In this document: in pieces, positions 45,161 to 57,152 of the stretch
How the letters are laid out: each line of letters opens with the position of its first letter
Numbering within the stretch: position 1 is the stretch's first letter
NCBI RefSeq assembly: GCF_019320115.1
Contig: NC_089597.1
Location: forward strand, 121,568,951-121,632,950
Direction of reading: 5' to 3'
Length of the DNA stretch: 64,000 bases
Source: Miscanthus floridulus
Taxonomy: Eukaryota > Streptophyta > Magnoliopsida > Poales > Poaceae
Position numbers and translations under genes: made by a program
The notes under the pieces: model-generated
Databases searched by the model: none
Told to the model about the DNA's origin: nothing
What the model saw: the letters and a program-made list of their open reading frames with translations, nothing else

Positions 45161-45992
45161 CTGCCGGATCGATGCTTCCGGCCGGATGGTTGGACCAGAG
45201 AGGATCAATCGGTCGATGGATCGCAGGGTGATGAGCTGGCTGCACCATCCATCATCCAATGGCTTGCGCTGCTTCGCAGCCCGTCCACGACGACGACGTT
45301 GACGCGGCAGGGCAGACGGAGCCACGCACACGGCTCTGCCTGCTGGCTCCAGGTTTGCGTCCGGGCATTTGTTCGTTTTGTTCGGGTCCCTCCCTCCCAG
45401 GAACCTGATGGCGGCGTGAGACGAAGTGCCGCGCGGTGCACGCACAACGGCACGGCACAGGGAACCGCGGCGGGCGGCAGGAATTGTTCGGCGGGTGTGT
45501 TCGCGTCAGGACGTCAGCTGTTTTGCCTGCACACAGCTGAAGCGGAGGGAAGAGCCGTGTGCGAGGGCTCAAACGCACGCATGCACGCATTGCTGCATGC
45601 AAATTGCAGGTAGCTAGCTAGCTGCCATGCATGATATGATGAAACTGCTGGCAGAATAAAGCTCGCCTGGTCGTAGGAAGTACTAGCTACGATGGTGTTA
45701 GCCTGTTAGGAGAAGATTGAAGAGTCTATCTAGCCGCAGTGTTGGAACGAAAAAGGAACCAGCATGCATGATGAGGCGGCGGATTACGAGCAAGCATATG
45801 ATTGGGGGCTGATTGGGATTAGGTACGTGTAGTATGGGCTCCATCCATGCAGGTATCGTGTTAGTTTACACGTCCTGTTCATTATGAGCTATCTTTAGCA
45901 AGGAAATTTATGGGACTGCTTAACTGTCAGCACAACATAAAGCGCGCGCACAGACGAATAAAAAGATAAGAAAAGAAATTGAAGATGCGTAC
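45161..45992. other. XTH upstream region
   Basis: GC-rich to about 45600, then mixed. No element family or gene recognised. TAGCTAGCTAGCTGCC at 45611-45626 is a short palindromic run. This interval should hold the XTH promoter, but I cannot assign specific binding sites with confidence. Confidence 0.4.
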
Positions 45993-46580
45993 GTACTTCA
46001 TTCCAAAACAAAACAAGTATTATTCTCAATACCTGAGAAGTCAAACACTTTTAACTTTTACTAAATATATACAAGGAATTATTAATACTTAAGGTGTATA
46101 ATAAGTATCATTTGATTAATTATTGAGGATATTTTTATAATAAACTTATTTGAAGATACAAATGTTGCTGATATTTTCTATAAATCTAGTCATTTCTTGT
46201 GTTTTTTTAAATCAAATAATTTAATATTTTATTAAAATATAAAAATTACTAACATGTATGATTAGATTAGCTACGAAATATATTTTTATAGTACAATTAT
46301 TTAGGAACATAAACGATGAACTATAAATTTAGTTAAACTTAAAAAATTGATCGGAGTACCCTTCTTGTTTTTTTAAAAGTCAAATAATTTCAAATTTGAT
46401 CAAATGTATATAAAAGTATTAACATTTATATACTTATTAAAAGTATGGTTGATTAATCTAAGAAAGATATTTTCGTAGTTAAAACTATTTGAAGACATAA
46501 ACGATAACTATACGTTTTAAGTTAAATTAAAAAAATGATTTTCTCAAACTAGAAATGCACTCTTTTTGAAAGGATGAAGT
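45993..46580. mobile_element. Stowaway-like MITE cluster
   Basis: The outer ends read TACTTCATTCCAAAAC and, reversed, GTACTTCATCCTTTC. The body is AT-rich with repeated AAGTCAAA.AATTT and AACTTATTTGAAGA / AACTATTTGAAGACATAAACG blocks. This looks like two related Stowaway-type elements, one nested in or beside the other (junction near 46355). TA target sites are compatible but, being dinucleotides, weak evidence. Confidence 0.55.
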
Positions 46581-47405
46581 ACCAATCACAGTACAGTGTA
46601 CACATGCATAGATGCATGCCACACACTGCACCGTGCATCACAGTCCAAGGGATGAATTGACCCCAATTGCTGCTCCTTGTTGCCTTGCGTAGCACTGCAT
46701 GTATACCAATCGATGTATATGTTTTTATCGTCTCTGCGAATGACTCCAGCCTTTAGACCATCTGAAATTCTGAATGCGCCACGAACGCACTGTGATATAC
46801 TGGTACGTAGCAGTTTTTCTGGTCGGAGTCTCAGAGATCGACGGTCGGCCGAATCGGATGCAGTCGTAGTGGAGCTGTTACTGTCTTTCAAAATCATCTG
46901 ACTGTATATCATACACAACGTACACACGACTTGGATAAGAAATAACAGCTAGCGCCCCTGCTGTAGCTGTAGACATTGTTAAAAAAGTTATGAGTCTGAC
47001 TACCAAGTCTACCTTTAACACCTCCCCCCCACCCCACCCCAACCCCCCAAAAAAAATATCCAACTACCGAGCATGCGTCTTTTAGGAAAGTAAGATTTCA
47101 TATCTTTTATGGAAAGTAATGAGAGAGCATTTTACAGTTTTTTTTCATTTTTTATTACATGGTATCTAGATGCCCATAAACAAGTATGCACCACCCTATC
47201 CTTATAACTATCTCTGAAAGACTAAGCTAGTTGATGTAAGACCGACTTAGTAGCCTCATGAGCATCTATGAAAGACTGAACCATAGGATCTAACAAAGCC
47301 ACCATAACCCCATGAACATCTTCAAAAGATCCAGTCGACAGATTTTGATACTAACAAAACCACTACAGCCCTATGATATGATCGCCTCCTAAGGAACAAG
47401 CTAAC
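46581..47405. other. Intergenic
   Basis: No gene or element recognised. A C-rich run is at 47023-47048. Confidence 0.45.
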
Positions 47406-47421
47406 AAATCTTGAGATTGAT

Positions 47422-47662
47422 AGGAGTCGCGTCGGCGATAGCGGAGGCGCATGCCACCTCCCTAGGTTGTGTCGCTGTCCTTATCCCGGTTGTCTACTAT
47501 TTAGGTAATAACGAAATATGTACTTATTTGTTAGGATGGTCCAGCCCATGATTGTAATCCTATAGATCTCCTAGGGCGCTCGTCAGAAACGCGTTGCGTA
47601 TCAAACTTTCTACCTTAAATCCTTAATACAAAGATGCACAAATCTTTTGCGTATTCGAGAAA
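47422..47662 (+). mobile_element. 5'-truncated LINE fragment with 16-bp target duplication
   Basis: 241 bp flanked by a perfect 16-bp direct repeat AAATCTTGAGATTGAT (47406-47421 and 47663-47678). The right end reads CACAAATCTTTTGCGTATTCGAG followed by a short A tail, like the 3' ends of grass L1-type LINEs. The long target duplication, A tail and lack of terminal repeats indicate target-primed reverse transcription with severe 5' truncation. No coding sequence is left. Confidence 0.8.
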
Positions 47663-47678
47663 AAATCTTGAGATTGAT

Positions 47679-48492
47679 GAAACCAACATCTACTAGTAAA
47701 AGAATAGCGACGTTAAATTCTCGAATAAATAAAAAAAGCAAGTAAAAGTGCAGAATTGAGAACCTCGACTCGGGTGAGCAGATTCCACTATAAGAAATCG
47801 AACCAACTGAGAGTTCACACGTATGATATTAATTTAATCTTCAAGATAAAAAGAACATAATATCCAGAAATTTTCAAACATAGGTACCATATCAAAAAAT
47901 ATATAAATCTAAGCCACATGTTTAATGTTACAAAGAGAAGAGACAAATAAAATAGGAGTAAACTGGACTAATCGTCTATTATATTGGTATTTGGCCAACA
48001 AAAAAAAGTCTCCACGATTAATCTTAATAATGTCTACAAATGACGACATTGACCAGGAAAATTTCAAATTAAAGCAGAGTAACCCTTCATGCATGTTGAT
48101 AAACTACCCATCATTGAATTACTCAAAATAATGTTAACCCAATGCAAAGTGCTCCTGTACTTTATTTCTATGCTTTGCACCTATATCATTATTAAAGATA
48201 ATCTAACCAACAGCCTTTATTGCACTTGTACGCATTTAAGAATTCAGTAATATGTTTCACCGATTTCTAGTGCGACAGCTGCTTTGTCAATTCGGTCATG
48301 AGCTGTTCCACAGAAATGAAAATCGGCATGAGCGGTGTACGGTGAGCTAAAGCCACGTGTAGAGCGAGTGTAATACGTACTCCATCGGACACATAATACT
48401 GGCCCGGTGATTCATCTCCGTGCGCCAGCGATGCACGCATCGCAATGGCAATCGCAGTCGCAGCCCCATTAGCAGATCAGATCATACACGGC
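47679..48492. other. AT-rich intergenic region
   Basis: No gene or recognised repeat. Short open frames near 47909-48131 have no motif. Confidence 0.45.
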
Positions 48493-49138
48493 TAGGGCTG
48501 GATATCGAGCCAGCTCGGCTCGGTCCAGCTAGAGCTGACTCGTTAATATTACGAGCTAGAAAGGCAGCTCGGCTTGTCTTGTTACCGAGCTCGAGCTGGC
48601 TCGTTTAGCTCGCGAGCTACTTAGAAAAATAGGACACACATATTTATAATGTTTATGCTACATTAATTTCAGAAGGTGACGTCTATCATTATGCAACCAT
48701 ATATGATTATACATATTAGGTTCGTCAAAAGTATCAACCATGCAACATAACTGGTCCACATGCAGTTCCAGCATACTAACTAGTTGCTTGCCACCAAACT
48801 TAGGAAAGTCCACAGATTCAATGTTAGCATCATCATCTTCTCTCTAAAAAACAATCCATAAAATCAACATTTAAGTACCACAATAATTATAAAATTAAAA
48901 TTCATATGAAACAACTGAAAATAAGGATTACATATCAATAGAATAGGTGTACACTTCTAGGTCATCATCATCATCTTCTGGATTCATGATTTAGGTTAAT
49001 AGGCCTCAGCTTATTTCAGCTCTTGAGCAGCTCACGAGCTTTAAAATAGCGAGCTAGACTTCCAGCTCAAGTCATGAAAAACTTAAAACAAGCCGAGTCG
49101 AGCAAGTTAGCGAGACGAGAGCATTTTGTCCAGCACTG
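48493..49138. mobile_element. Non-autonomous hAT element with 8-bp target duplication
   Basis: 646 bp with ends TAGGGCTGGA...TCCAGCACTG, an imperfect 10-bp TIR typical of hAT elements. A perfect 8-bp duplication TACACGGC flanks it (48485-48492 and 49139-49146), diagnostic for the hAT superfamily. Both subterminal regions are rich in GCTCG/CGAGC words. The middle is AT-rich without coding capacity. The sequence at 39238-39670 is a diverged relative. Confidence 0.92.
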
Positions 49139-49146
49139 TACACGGC

Positions 49147-50380
49147 AAGGCAATGGCCGGAAGCCAACAGACGGCGGTGAATGAAGAGGCCCTCACTACT
49201 GGCTGGGTGCACCCTACGGAGATTTCAAACTTTGGCTGCCCGCCCACGCCCAGCCTTGGCAAGCCACCGAGATGCATGGCGCTCGTCGGGGCTGGCGCAT
49301 GTCATCGCCGTTGCTCGTCGTATGAACTTGGGCACGTACGTACATTCAGACATAGAGTACGACTTAACGAATCGATTCAGACAGCGCTGCATGAAAACTC
49401 CAGAACGCCCAAGGAACACCGCTAGCTCTCGTCTTCTTCTATCTAGAGCCAGTAGCCGGGACCTCTAAGAGGACTAGGGGAGTGTCACTGCACTCTGATA
49501 GTCTGATCCATGAGGATATCATCATATCACCTGCCCATCCCGTTTCACCTGCTGCTGCCACGCACTACACACACACACACACTACTACTAGCTACCTGCA
49601 GCAGGCAGCTAGCTCTAGTTAAACTTATCTCTCTCTCGCAAAAGAAGGCATGCAGCAAGCAATTCATGCAAATAGTATTGGGCCACGCATTGCATTGCAT
49701 CGACCAACGCGTGCCTTCATCACATCGATCGCTATCGCTCGACCAAGTGGAGGCGCCAATTGCTCGATCGGCTGAGTGGGCCGGCGGTCGAGAGACCCAT
49801 CGATGGACAGGTAAAGCTAAGGCACCACCCCACCCCACCCCACCCCACCGATGTCTTTTCTGAACTTTTCTAGCTAGCTAGCTAGCTAGCTGCTCTTGTG
49901 GATACGCCGCCCGGCCGCGTCTCCATGCCGTTCGTTCTCGCCCTCAAGGCCACAAAGGCGATATGCATGATTGCGGCTCGCGCGCGCGTGGATCGGAGGG
50001 CACCATTTCTTGTTGGCTTTGCTGACCCGACGGTCCATGCAGGGACACCTGTGGTAGCTTTTTGGAATACCATAATAATACTATCACTGATGGAAAAAGT
50101 GTATTTATCATGGCGGTCAATCAGGTTTGGACAGTAGTAGTGTCAGTTGACGAGGATTAGGTGACCCAGCAAAAGATGGCCTGATCGGAACCGGGCTCTC
50201 TGACAGAATAGGAAGACACAAATAAAGTTAATACATTTTCCTCATTGACAACATGGACACATCTTTGCGATTTTCACGAGGAAACCATCAGACACACGTG
50301 GCTTTTCCGAGGGGGGATGTAAAGCCTGAAGCAAAGATGTTGAAGCAGGAAAAAGGAATAGCTAGGTTAATAAAACTTGT
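49147..50380. other. Intergenic with short simple repeats
   Basis: No gene recognised. Simple repeats: (CA)n at about 49566-49582, CACCC pentamers at 49823-49848, and TAGC tetramers at 49871-49892. The open frame at about 49126-49468 has no motif support. Confidence 0.5.
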
Positions 50381-50503
50381 CCACCCGTTTTAAATTGCAA
50401 GACATTTTAACTTTTCTATATATATTATTTTTATTATGTATATAACAAAAGCTATACATCCAGAAAAAAGCCAAAATGTCTTACAATTTGAAATGAAGGG
50501 AGT
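50381..50503. mobile_element. Stowaway-like MITE
   Basis: The left part CCGTTTTAAATTGCAAGACATTTTAAC matches the reverse complement of the right part (CATTTCAAATTGTAAGACATTTTGGC in sense), ending CCCTTCATTTC / GGGAGTA. This end sequence is a common grass Stowaway family. About 120 bp, no coding capacity. Confidence 0.75.
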
Positions 50504-50766
50504 ACAAGATTTAGTGTATTTTTTTATCACAATACACATCTTGTATTGTGTTGGGAGTTCAGCAGGGAATACCACTTTGTAGACCCCAATGCGATACACA
50601 GCCCAACGGCTCAAGAGGTAGTGACACAAGATTGTGACAAATGTTGGACGCCTACTTATTTTGATGATTTCTGTTAACTTTGAAAGATTTTGATGTGGGG
50701 CCACTGTCATTGGAAAAAAAAACTTATCTCCTTAGCTTTCCGTACATGTAGAGCATCGAAACAGAG

Positions 50767-51627
50767 GGAATCAGATCCTCTGAGGTTGGCAAAAAGGACT
50801 TGTCTCGCATCTAAGCCATCCAATCTGCATCCAACCGTGAGCGAAGCAAACTCTACAAACAAACCAATCTCATGGGCTGGCCCATACCAGCTTAGCTTAC
50901 CGACTCCCCTGGGTGCGACTCATTCGATTCCGCCTGTCCGCCGTCGCTCGTTCCTCTTCCCGACCGGCCGCCACCGGCCACCGCGACGCTCGGATGTGCT
51001 TAGGCCGCCGGGTGTGCTCGCTCGCTCTGCTGGCTGCGTGTGCGCTTGCCCGCTCCGTGAGCGCTCGGCCGCCGCCGCAAGTGCTCGCCCGCGTCGCCGT
51101 AACGTGCGCTCGCCCACGCTGCCGCCCTGCTGCGGAAGGTCGCCGGTCGCCTCGAGTGCTCGGCTGCGCCACCGTGCTCGCCAGCTGCCGCGTGTGTTCT
51201 ACGTCGTGTGAAGTTCAAAGAGTTTCAGAGAACGAGGGGACAGAGAGTATCGGAGGGAGGAAGGGATAAGGGAGAGCACTGGGAGCCTGGGACGGGGAAG
51301 GGGAGCGCTGGCGAGGTGGAAGCCCTGCCGACATGCCATGCCGCCGGGTTAGGGAGGGGAGGAGAGGGTAGCGCCGGCGGTGTAAGGACCTCCGACTCCG
51401 AGCGTCGCAGTGGCCGGTGGCGGCTGGTCGGGAAGAGGAATGAGCGACGGCGGACAGGCGGAGTCGAACGAGTCGCACCCAGGGGAGTCGGCACGTTGAG
51501 CTGGTATGGGCCGGCCCATGTGATTGGTTTGTTTCCAGAGTTTGCTTCGCTCACGGTTGGATGCAAATTGAATGACTCAGATGCTGGACTACAAGTCATT
51601 TTTGCCAACCTCAGATGATCTGATTCC
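50767..51627. mobile_element. Small Mutator-like foldback element
   Basis: 861 bp with TIRs of about 245 bp (50767-51005 against 51385-51627), starting GGAATCAGATC at both ends. Shared landmarks include GTTGGCAAAAA, CGTGAGCGAAGCAAACTC, GACTCCCCTGGGTGCGACTC and CCGTCGCTC.TTCCTCTTCCCG. An 8-bp duplication AAACAGAG (50759-50766 and 51628-51635) flanks it, within the 8-11 bp range of Mutator elements. The GC-rich middle (51006-51384) shows only low-complexity translations. Most of its length is TIR, so a read-through transcript would be a long hairpin. Confidence 0.85.
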
Positions 51628-51821
51628 AAACAGAGTCCAGGCGACGACCCGAGATGAATTCCGTACATTTACAAGCTTCAGTGGACTATAGGGCCTGGAC
51701 AGTGGTCCAGCTTTTTTTTATTGAGCAAATGGACAGTGGTCCAGTTGCATAAAATTTTTTTCCTCGACACTTGACCCAAAGTTTTTTTTTCTAACTAAAA
51801 AATAGCGGGCCGCCGGCCTTC
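51628..51821. other. Short spacer
   Basis: A duplicated GGACAGTGGTCCAG (51697 and 51730) is the only structure. Confidence 0.5.
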
Positions 51822-51958
51822 GGCCTGTTCGTTTGGCTATGGCTCGTCGTAAACGATCGTAAATTTTCAGCCGGAACAGTATTTTTCTCTCACATAAACC
51901 AGCCAGCAGTACTTCTTTACGAACCAGCAACGATACGAACCAGCCAACCGAACATGCT
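51822..51958. mobile_element. Small hAT-type MITE (CCTGTTCG family)
   Basis: It starts GGCCTGTTCGTTTGGCT and ends AGCCAACCGAACATG, and contains the TTTTTCTCTCACA.AAACCAGC block also found in the copy at 279-398. No coding sequence. Target duplication not resolved. Confidence 0.6.
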
Positions 51959-53515
51959 GCTTAGGTCCAGCCCGAAAAATGCCAACCCGACTCGCCACGG
52001 CTGTGGGTTGGGTTTTTTTGGTCCGAAATAACTGGGCTTTTTTCGGCTCATCTTGAGCCCGGCATGGCCCGGAATCCATGCATGATTGCTCGCCGCTGGG
52101 ATTGGAGCTGGGGGACGCTGCCGAGGTCGGCCTCGGTGCCATCTGAAAGCGCTAGAAAAACCTCCACCGAACAAAACCAAAACCAAAACCCGCCGTAAAA
52201 GCAAGATATCGCTCTCCGACAGGCACCCGGCCTTCTTGCCGTCTCGGTTTTCTTTCTGTTCTGTTAACCGGATATCGCCGTCGACGTTATCTCATCATCC
52301 CATTGGCGCCAGCATGCACTACTATTTCGTTCCATCGATCCGATCCTCTGCTTTCTCTTTCCGGTTGGGACCGGCGGCCGGCCAGACGCGCGACACGTCC
52401 AATCCAATTCGCAATTTCACATCAACATTCCAATTCTAATAAGCACTGGTGCAGCAGGCCGCCGTCCCGTCGCGCCGAGGCGCCCGACGACGACCACCGA
52501 ACTAATCGACGATCGATAGATGGTTGGAGGTGGAATTGTGGTCGCCCACGCTGGCGGCGCGGCCGGGCCTATGATCGGCCGGTACGTCGTGCTCACTGCA
52601 CTGATGATACACAGATCATCATCAGGACTAAAAAGCATATCCGCCTGTGAGTGTGAGGTGATGCATGCATGGATGCGTGTAGTACCCGTGCGTGCATGAT
52701 CGGACCAAGCACCAACCAAAAACCATGCAAAGAGCTGGAGCCGGCGGCACACGTCCAAGTCCTTCTCATTCTCCTGTGCATGTGTATATCCGTCGATCCG
52801 CATGACAAATCGTCTACGCCAGTCGCGACAGCGACGTGTGTACCGTGGTGTGATAGCTAGCCTACAGAGTAGGAGTATATGCGTGCAAGCTGGAAGCAGC
52901 TGGCTGACTGACGGATGATATAGGAGATGATCTGTGCTTCTCAGGCGGCTGTTCTGGACTTGCGGTGGTGCGTGGTCACCATTCACCAGACCGGACACCG
53001 GAGGCATTCATGCGGCGTGTTGGGCGCCTCCGCGCCTGGAACTCATCACTCAGGAACGAACCCATGGAGTCTTGAATTCTTGAGGTGATGGCCGGGCTGC
53101 CGAGGATAATGTTCGAATTTTTCGTTGGGGGGAATGTGGATCCATCCGTCCCAGCTCGGTTGAGGGGTACGCGTGAGTTACTGTGCACAAGTATTGCCTG
53201 CTGGCCACATATATTCGTTTGGTTTTCTTCATTTTATGTTTGTTCGAATAAATATACGTGGAACAACTACCAGTGCCCAATGTTATCGCGAACAATTTTT
53301 TTTTCAAGAAAAACCGGAAATGCCGAGGCAAGTGCTTGTCAGTCTAAATCCTGGGTCCTGAGTCCCGGCTAGAGAAATGCCGCAACAAGTGCCTGTCTGT
53401 CAGTAGCGCCCAACTCAGAATCTGGCCCAGCCCATGTCGGTGAACCCAGCACAGCCTTTTCGTTTTCGACAGGCCCTTTTTTTTTTTTGAGAAACCTGAA
53501 GTCAAATGCCAGCAT
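51959..53515. other. Intergenic, no gene recognised
   Basis: Searched in particular for the missing XTH exons (the [10 protein letters not shown] codons on the minus strand) and found none. Near 53318-53402 there is a short diverged tandem repeat (GAAATGCCG.GGCAAGTGC and GAAATGCCGCAACAAGTGC). Confidence 0.5.
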
Positions 53516-53518
53516 TTA

Positions 53519-55129
53519 GGGCCTGTTTGAGACTACTCTGCTCCACCTTTTTCAGCTCTGCTCCACCAACTCCACCACATAGCAGCTCCACTGTGGAGTT
53601 TCTGGAGCAAGTGGACATGTTTGGCACGCAGTTTAGCTCCAGCTCTGGAAACATGAGGTTTCTATAGGAAATGTCTACTATGCCCCTGATCAATGTTTGG
53701 TGCATGTTCTGTTGTATGCAGAGCATGTGTAATTGAATATTTTTTTTACCAATTCAAATATGGTGTAAATATTATAATCTCATTTAATTTATTGGAGAAA
53801 AGTAAAAAACAAATATTTCGGCCAAATAATTTCATACTTTTGTCACGTAAATTTCAAAGCGCTTGATGGATAATTGACAAAGTTCATATTTCGGATACAA
53901 ATAATTATCAATACATGACTAATGATAAATAAGATAACAAAATCCATCATTCTAATACAAGATAGAAAACTAAAACTAGGAGCAAATTCTTTTATGGCAA
54001 CTTATGTGTTCAATGGCTACCCTTTTGTAGAAACTAATGTGCAGGATTTAGGAAGATATTCAAATCTAAAAATGTGACTGAAATCTGAAACTAAAAACAA
54101 TAAAAAAAACTTGACTGATAATGAAACAAAAAAAACTAAAAACTGAAAATAAAAAAACATTAAATTGAAACTAAAAGATCCTGCGAGCACATTCAGTACA
54201 TTCAGAATTTTACAAGATGCATTAGCACTGCAAAGAAAGATGCGGTAGTGTGCAGGTCTGAATCAATCAATACTGAACTAAGGTTACAACAATTAGAACA
54301 CATGATCGAAGACAAAAACCATCAAGAAGAGCTCCGATATACTGGATGATACTTAAATATACTGAACTGATTTTAGCAGATTAGAATCAGTAGCCTCTCA
54401 AATGCCAGCTGCTACTCGTGCTATTGGGAAATCCCTCTCAGTGCCCAAAAATCCTTTTTAGTATCAGGTGCACATCGAGCTGGGAAGGTCAGTCTCAGAT
54501 TCACCATGCGCATAAGCCATGTGTATAGAATACATGAGCGGGGCGAGCTCCAGTGGGCGGCTGGAGGCTCGGCCATGGCTGGGCGGGAGCGCGTGGAGGT
54601 CTAACGGTCCTGCGAGCTCCGGCGGCGGGCCATGGCGGTCTGCGTGCTCCGGCGGCGGGCGGCGCGACCACGGACGGCTGGCGGTGGGTGGCGCAGCCAC
54701 GGAGGCGGGAGGAGCTCGGACCAGAGCGGACGGGCGGGGAGCGCGGGCCCGGTGACCTCTGACAAGCTCCAGCGGGAGGGGCGCTCGCGGCCTGGTGTCG
54801 CTAGGGTTTGGGGAGGACGGGCTGGAGCAGAGGAGAGAGGCGACGGGAGTAGAGGAGGATGAGGGCGTCGGGTGGGGGCGACGGGAGGAAATAGAACGAA
54901 ACGGTATTTTGCGTAACGAGTGACAATTGCGGGTAATTACCTTCAACTCTACGAGGACATACGAAACGCTGGTTTATGGAGTACCCTCTGAGGAGCTCCG
55001 CGAAAAACATGGAGTTGGACCAAAACTCATCTTTTTTTTGGAGCAGAGTTTGTAGAGTTGGACCTGTTTGGCAGAAAAATTTGGAAGCAGAGCTACACAA
55101 GGTGGAGCAGAGCCGTCCCAAACAGGCGC
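53519..55129. mobile_element. PIF/Harbinger-type element, TTA target duplication
   Basis: 1,611 bp with TIRs of about 35 bp: GGGCCTGTTTGAGAC then CTCTGCTCCACC at the left, and GCGCCTGTTTGGGAC then CTCTGCTCCACC at the right (reversed). A 3-bp TTA duplication (53516-53518 and 55130-55132) is typical of PIF/Harbinger. The left half is AT-rich. 54530-54900 is GC-rich with Ala/Pro/Arg-type open frames on both strands but no DDE transposase motif, so it is non-autonomous and may have picked up GC-rich sequence. It lies just 3' of the XTH exon 1. Confidence 0.85.
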
Positions 55130-55132
55130 TTA

Positions 55133-55742
55133 GCATGGCCCAGTACTCTTTCAAGCTTCACAATTTCCTGAAAAAACAACGATGAGGCACAAATTATTCA
55201 CAGTACATTCGTGTACCGAGTCTCCGGTCCGCGAGTTCTTGCGACGAATCGAAGCGGCATGTTCTAGAAACAGAAATCAAACACGAATCGAAGCGGCATT
55301 CACGCACCCCCAGTCGTACAAAATCCACCGCGCTGAGGGTGAACCTCAACCAAGCAGCCACTCGATCTGCCAAGCCACGCGCAGCGCTCAGGCTCAAGTC
55401 TGAACTCTGAAGAAGGGAATTCGAAGAAGGCAATCGAGAAATGCGCGAGGCCAGGCCATCCATCCAGCGCATTTTCCTTCACCTGCTCTCCTGATCAAAG
55501 CTGTAATCTTTTTTTTTTCACCCCAAGAGCAAAAATCACTCCCAGCCTCCCAGGAAGCCAAGTGCCAGGCACATGGAGCGCTGCGGCAGCCCCACAGTCC
55601 CACTCCCACTGAACAATCTCAGCTCATCTCGAACGAGATGCATTGCACGGCCAACCAATCATAGCTCAGCCGAGCAATCTCCACAGACCGACCAATGGAG
55701 GATACTACGGAGGAGAGTGCAGGAATGGACGGACGGACTCAC
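55133..55742. other. Sequence 3' of the XTH exon; no second exon found
   Basis: This would be intron 1 of the XTH at 55743-56042. It has a good donor at its edge, but I find no acceptor followed by GH16 sequence here or anywhere in the 10.7 kb down to the intact XTH. Confidence 0.55.
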
Positions 55743-56042
55743 ATAGAAGGAGGTGATGGTGCCGGCGGACTCGCCGGGGACGAGCTTCATCTCGAGGTCG
55801 AACCTGCCGAAGAGGTAGCGCTGCTTGGACTGCAGCCGTGCGCCCGTCCGCCCGTCCAGGGACAGCTCCACGGTCCGCCCGCCGTCGCGGAACCGCGCAT
55901 TGCCCGCGCCCCACACCACATCGAAGTCCCGCTGGAAGTTGTGGTCGCCGCCTGCCGCCGTCGCCGTCGCCACGGCCAGGGTGGCGACGAAGGGGAGGGC
56001 GAGGGCCAGCAGCCGGCTTAGACGGCCACCAGAGGTGCGCAT
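55743..56042 (-). pseudogene. First exon only of a second XTH
   Basis: 100 codons from ATG (56042) to a consensus donor (CTTCTAT before GTGAGT at 55742). The peptide has a signal peptide (RLLALALPFVATLAVATATA), the N-terminal XTH sequence NFQRDFDVVWG, LSLDGRTGARLQSKQRYLFG and RFDLEMKLVPGESAGTITSFY, and stops exactly where many XTHs have intron 1. The catalytic exon ([10 protein letters not shown]) and C-terminal exons are not found in the window. Exon 1 itself has no stop or frameshift, and a leader with a TATA-like box lies upstream. So either the gene was recently cut off by a rearrangement or the remaining exons lie elsewhere. It differs clearly from the intact XTH at 44138-45016 (GGDHNFQRDFDVVWG against [13 protein letters not shown]), so it is not a recent copy of it. 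Confidence 0.85.
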
Positions 56043-56300
56043 GCCTGGAACGCCGCACAGGTCGCAGCTGCAGCCGGCAGGGACTGACCACTGCGGACTC
56101 GAGAGAAGGGAGATCGACTTGGGGCAATGTGATGGATGGATGTGAGCAGCCTGTGGTGAACTGGGACTGAGGACAGAAGAACAGTTTGGGGGAGGAAGGA
56201 GACGGACCACGCAGGAGAAAGGTGGTGGTGTCAGGTGTGTGTCTTGTGGGGAAGAGAGGGCAGAGATGGTGACTGTGAGACGGGGAAATTATTAAGACGC
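56043..56300 (-). promoter_or_regulatory. Leader and promoter region of the XTH exon
   Basis: On the minus strand the 250 bp before the ATG are pyrimidine-rich (CTTCCTCCCCCAAACTG, TCTGCCCTCTCTTCC), like grass 5' leaders. CTTAATAATTT at about 56285-56296 is the best TATA-like word. Confidence 0.5.
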
Positions 56301-57152
56301 AGGGAGACCGATGGATGGATTTGAGGGCACGTAGCCAGGCGCTTTCGCCAAATGCCAGGGCGAGCCGGCATGCGCGCTCTTTTCTGCGGCAAGGCTTTCC
56401 TGTGGCCCAACAACGGCGTGGACCGCAGCAAACTGATCCAGTCCCGCCATGGGAATCGTCGAGCCACACACGATGGGGCACACAACAGTCAACAGAAGGT
56501 TGCCAATGGGGCGACACAAGGTGGGATGGTCCCCGGCAGCACGACCGTGGCAGCGTAAACTGGCCTGGCCGCGGCCCGCGGCGCCGGCGCGGGGCGCTGC
56601 GCCTGCGACCTGAGGCGAGAGCGAGACGCTGCGTGCTCCGTGAGTTCATTGCACGACGCAGCGGGAGCGCAGGCGGGAGGCGATGGCCGATGGCCGGTGG
56701 GAGATACCGGACGCGTGAACAATGAACATCTTTTTACTCGTGCCTGCCCTCACTGTGAGGGCCTCACATGGCCTGTGCCACGCGGTCCTTCCCAATTTTC
56801 GTCTCAGCACAGTCCACAGCATCGCTATCGAGAGCGCCAGCCTAGGCTAGCTGTGCACCTGCGACTTTTCTTCGAGGCTGCACTCTCTCATGCCTCGTCT
56901 CATGGAACCTCCAGCTCTGCATCATCATTCGACCGGCCCTGTATAGTTACCAAAGTAATCACTGAAGTAATGAGCATTATTCTTCGACAAAGAACAACTT
57001 CCAAGAGTCGCTTAATGAAATCAAAACGATCTTAGCATTACTGATTAGATGTTTCTAACAGAGCATCCACTGATCCACATTAATTCTCATGAAATTGCTA
57101 GAAAAAAAAGATAAATTGTAATTCTCACAATAACAAGAAAACTCGTGATACA
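56301..57152. other. Intergenic
   Basis: GC-rich to about 56730, then mixed. Open frames on both strands lack motifs. No feature called. Confidence 0.4.

Noticed and set aside
54464..54946. 160-codon minus-strand frame as a proline-rich protein
   Set aside because: Low-complexity GC-rich sequence inside a Harbinger-type element; both strands are open.
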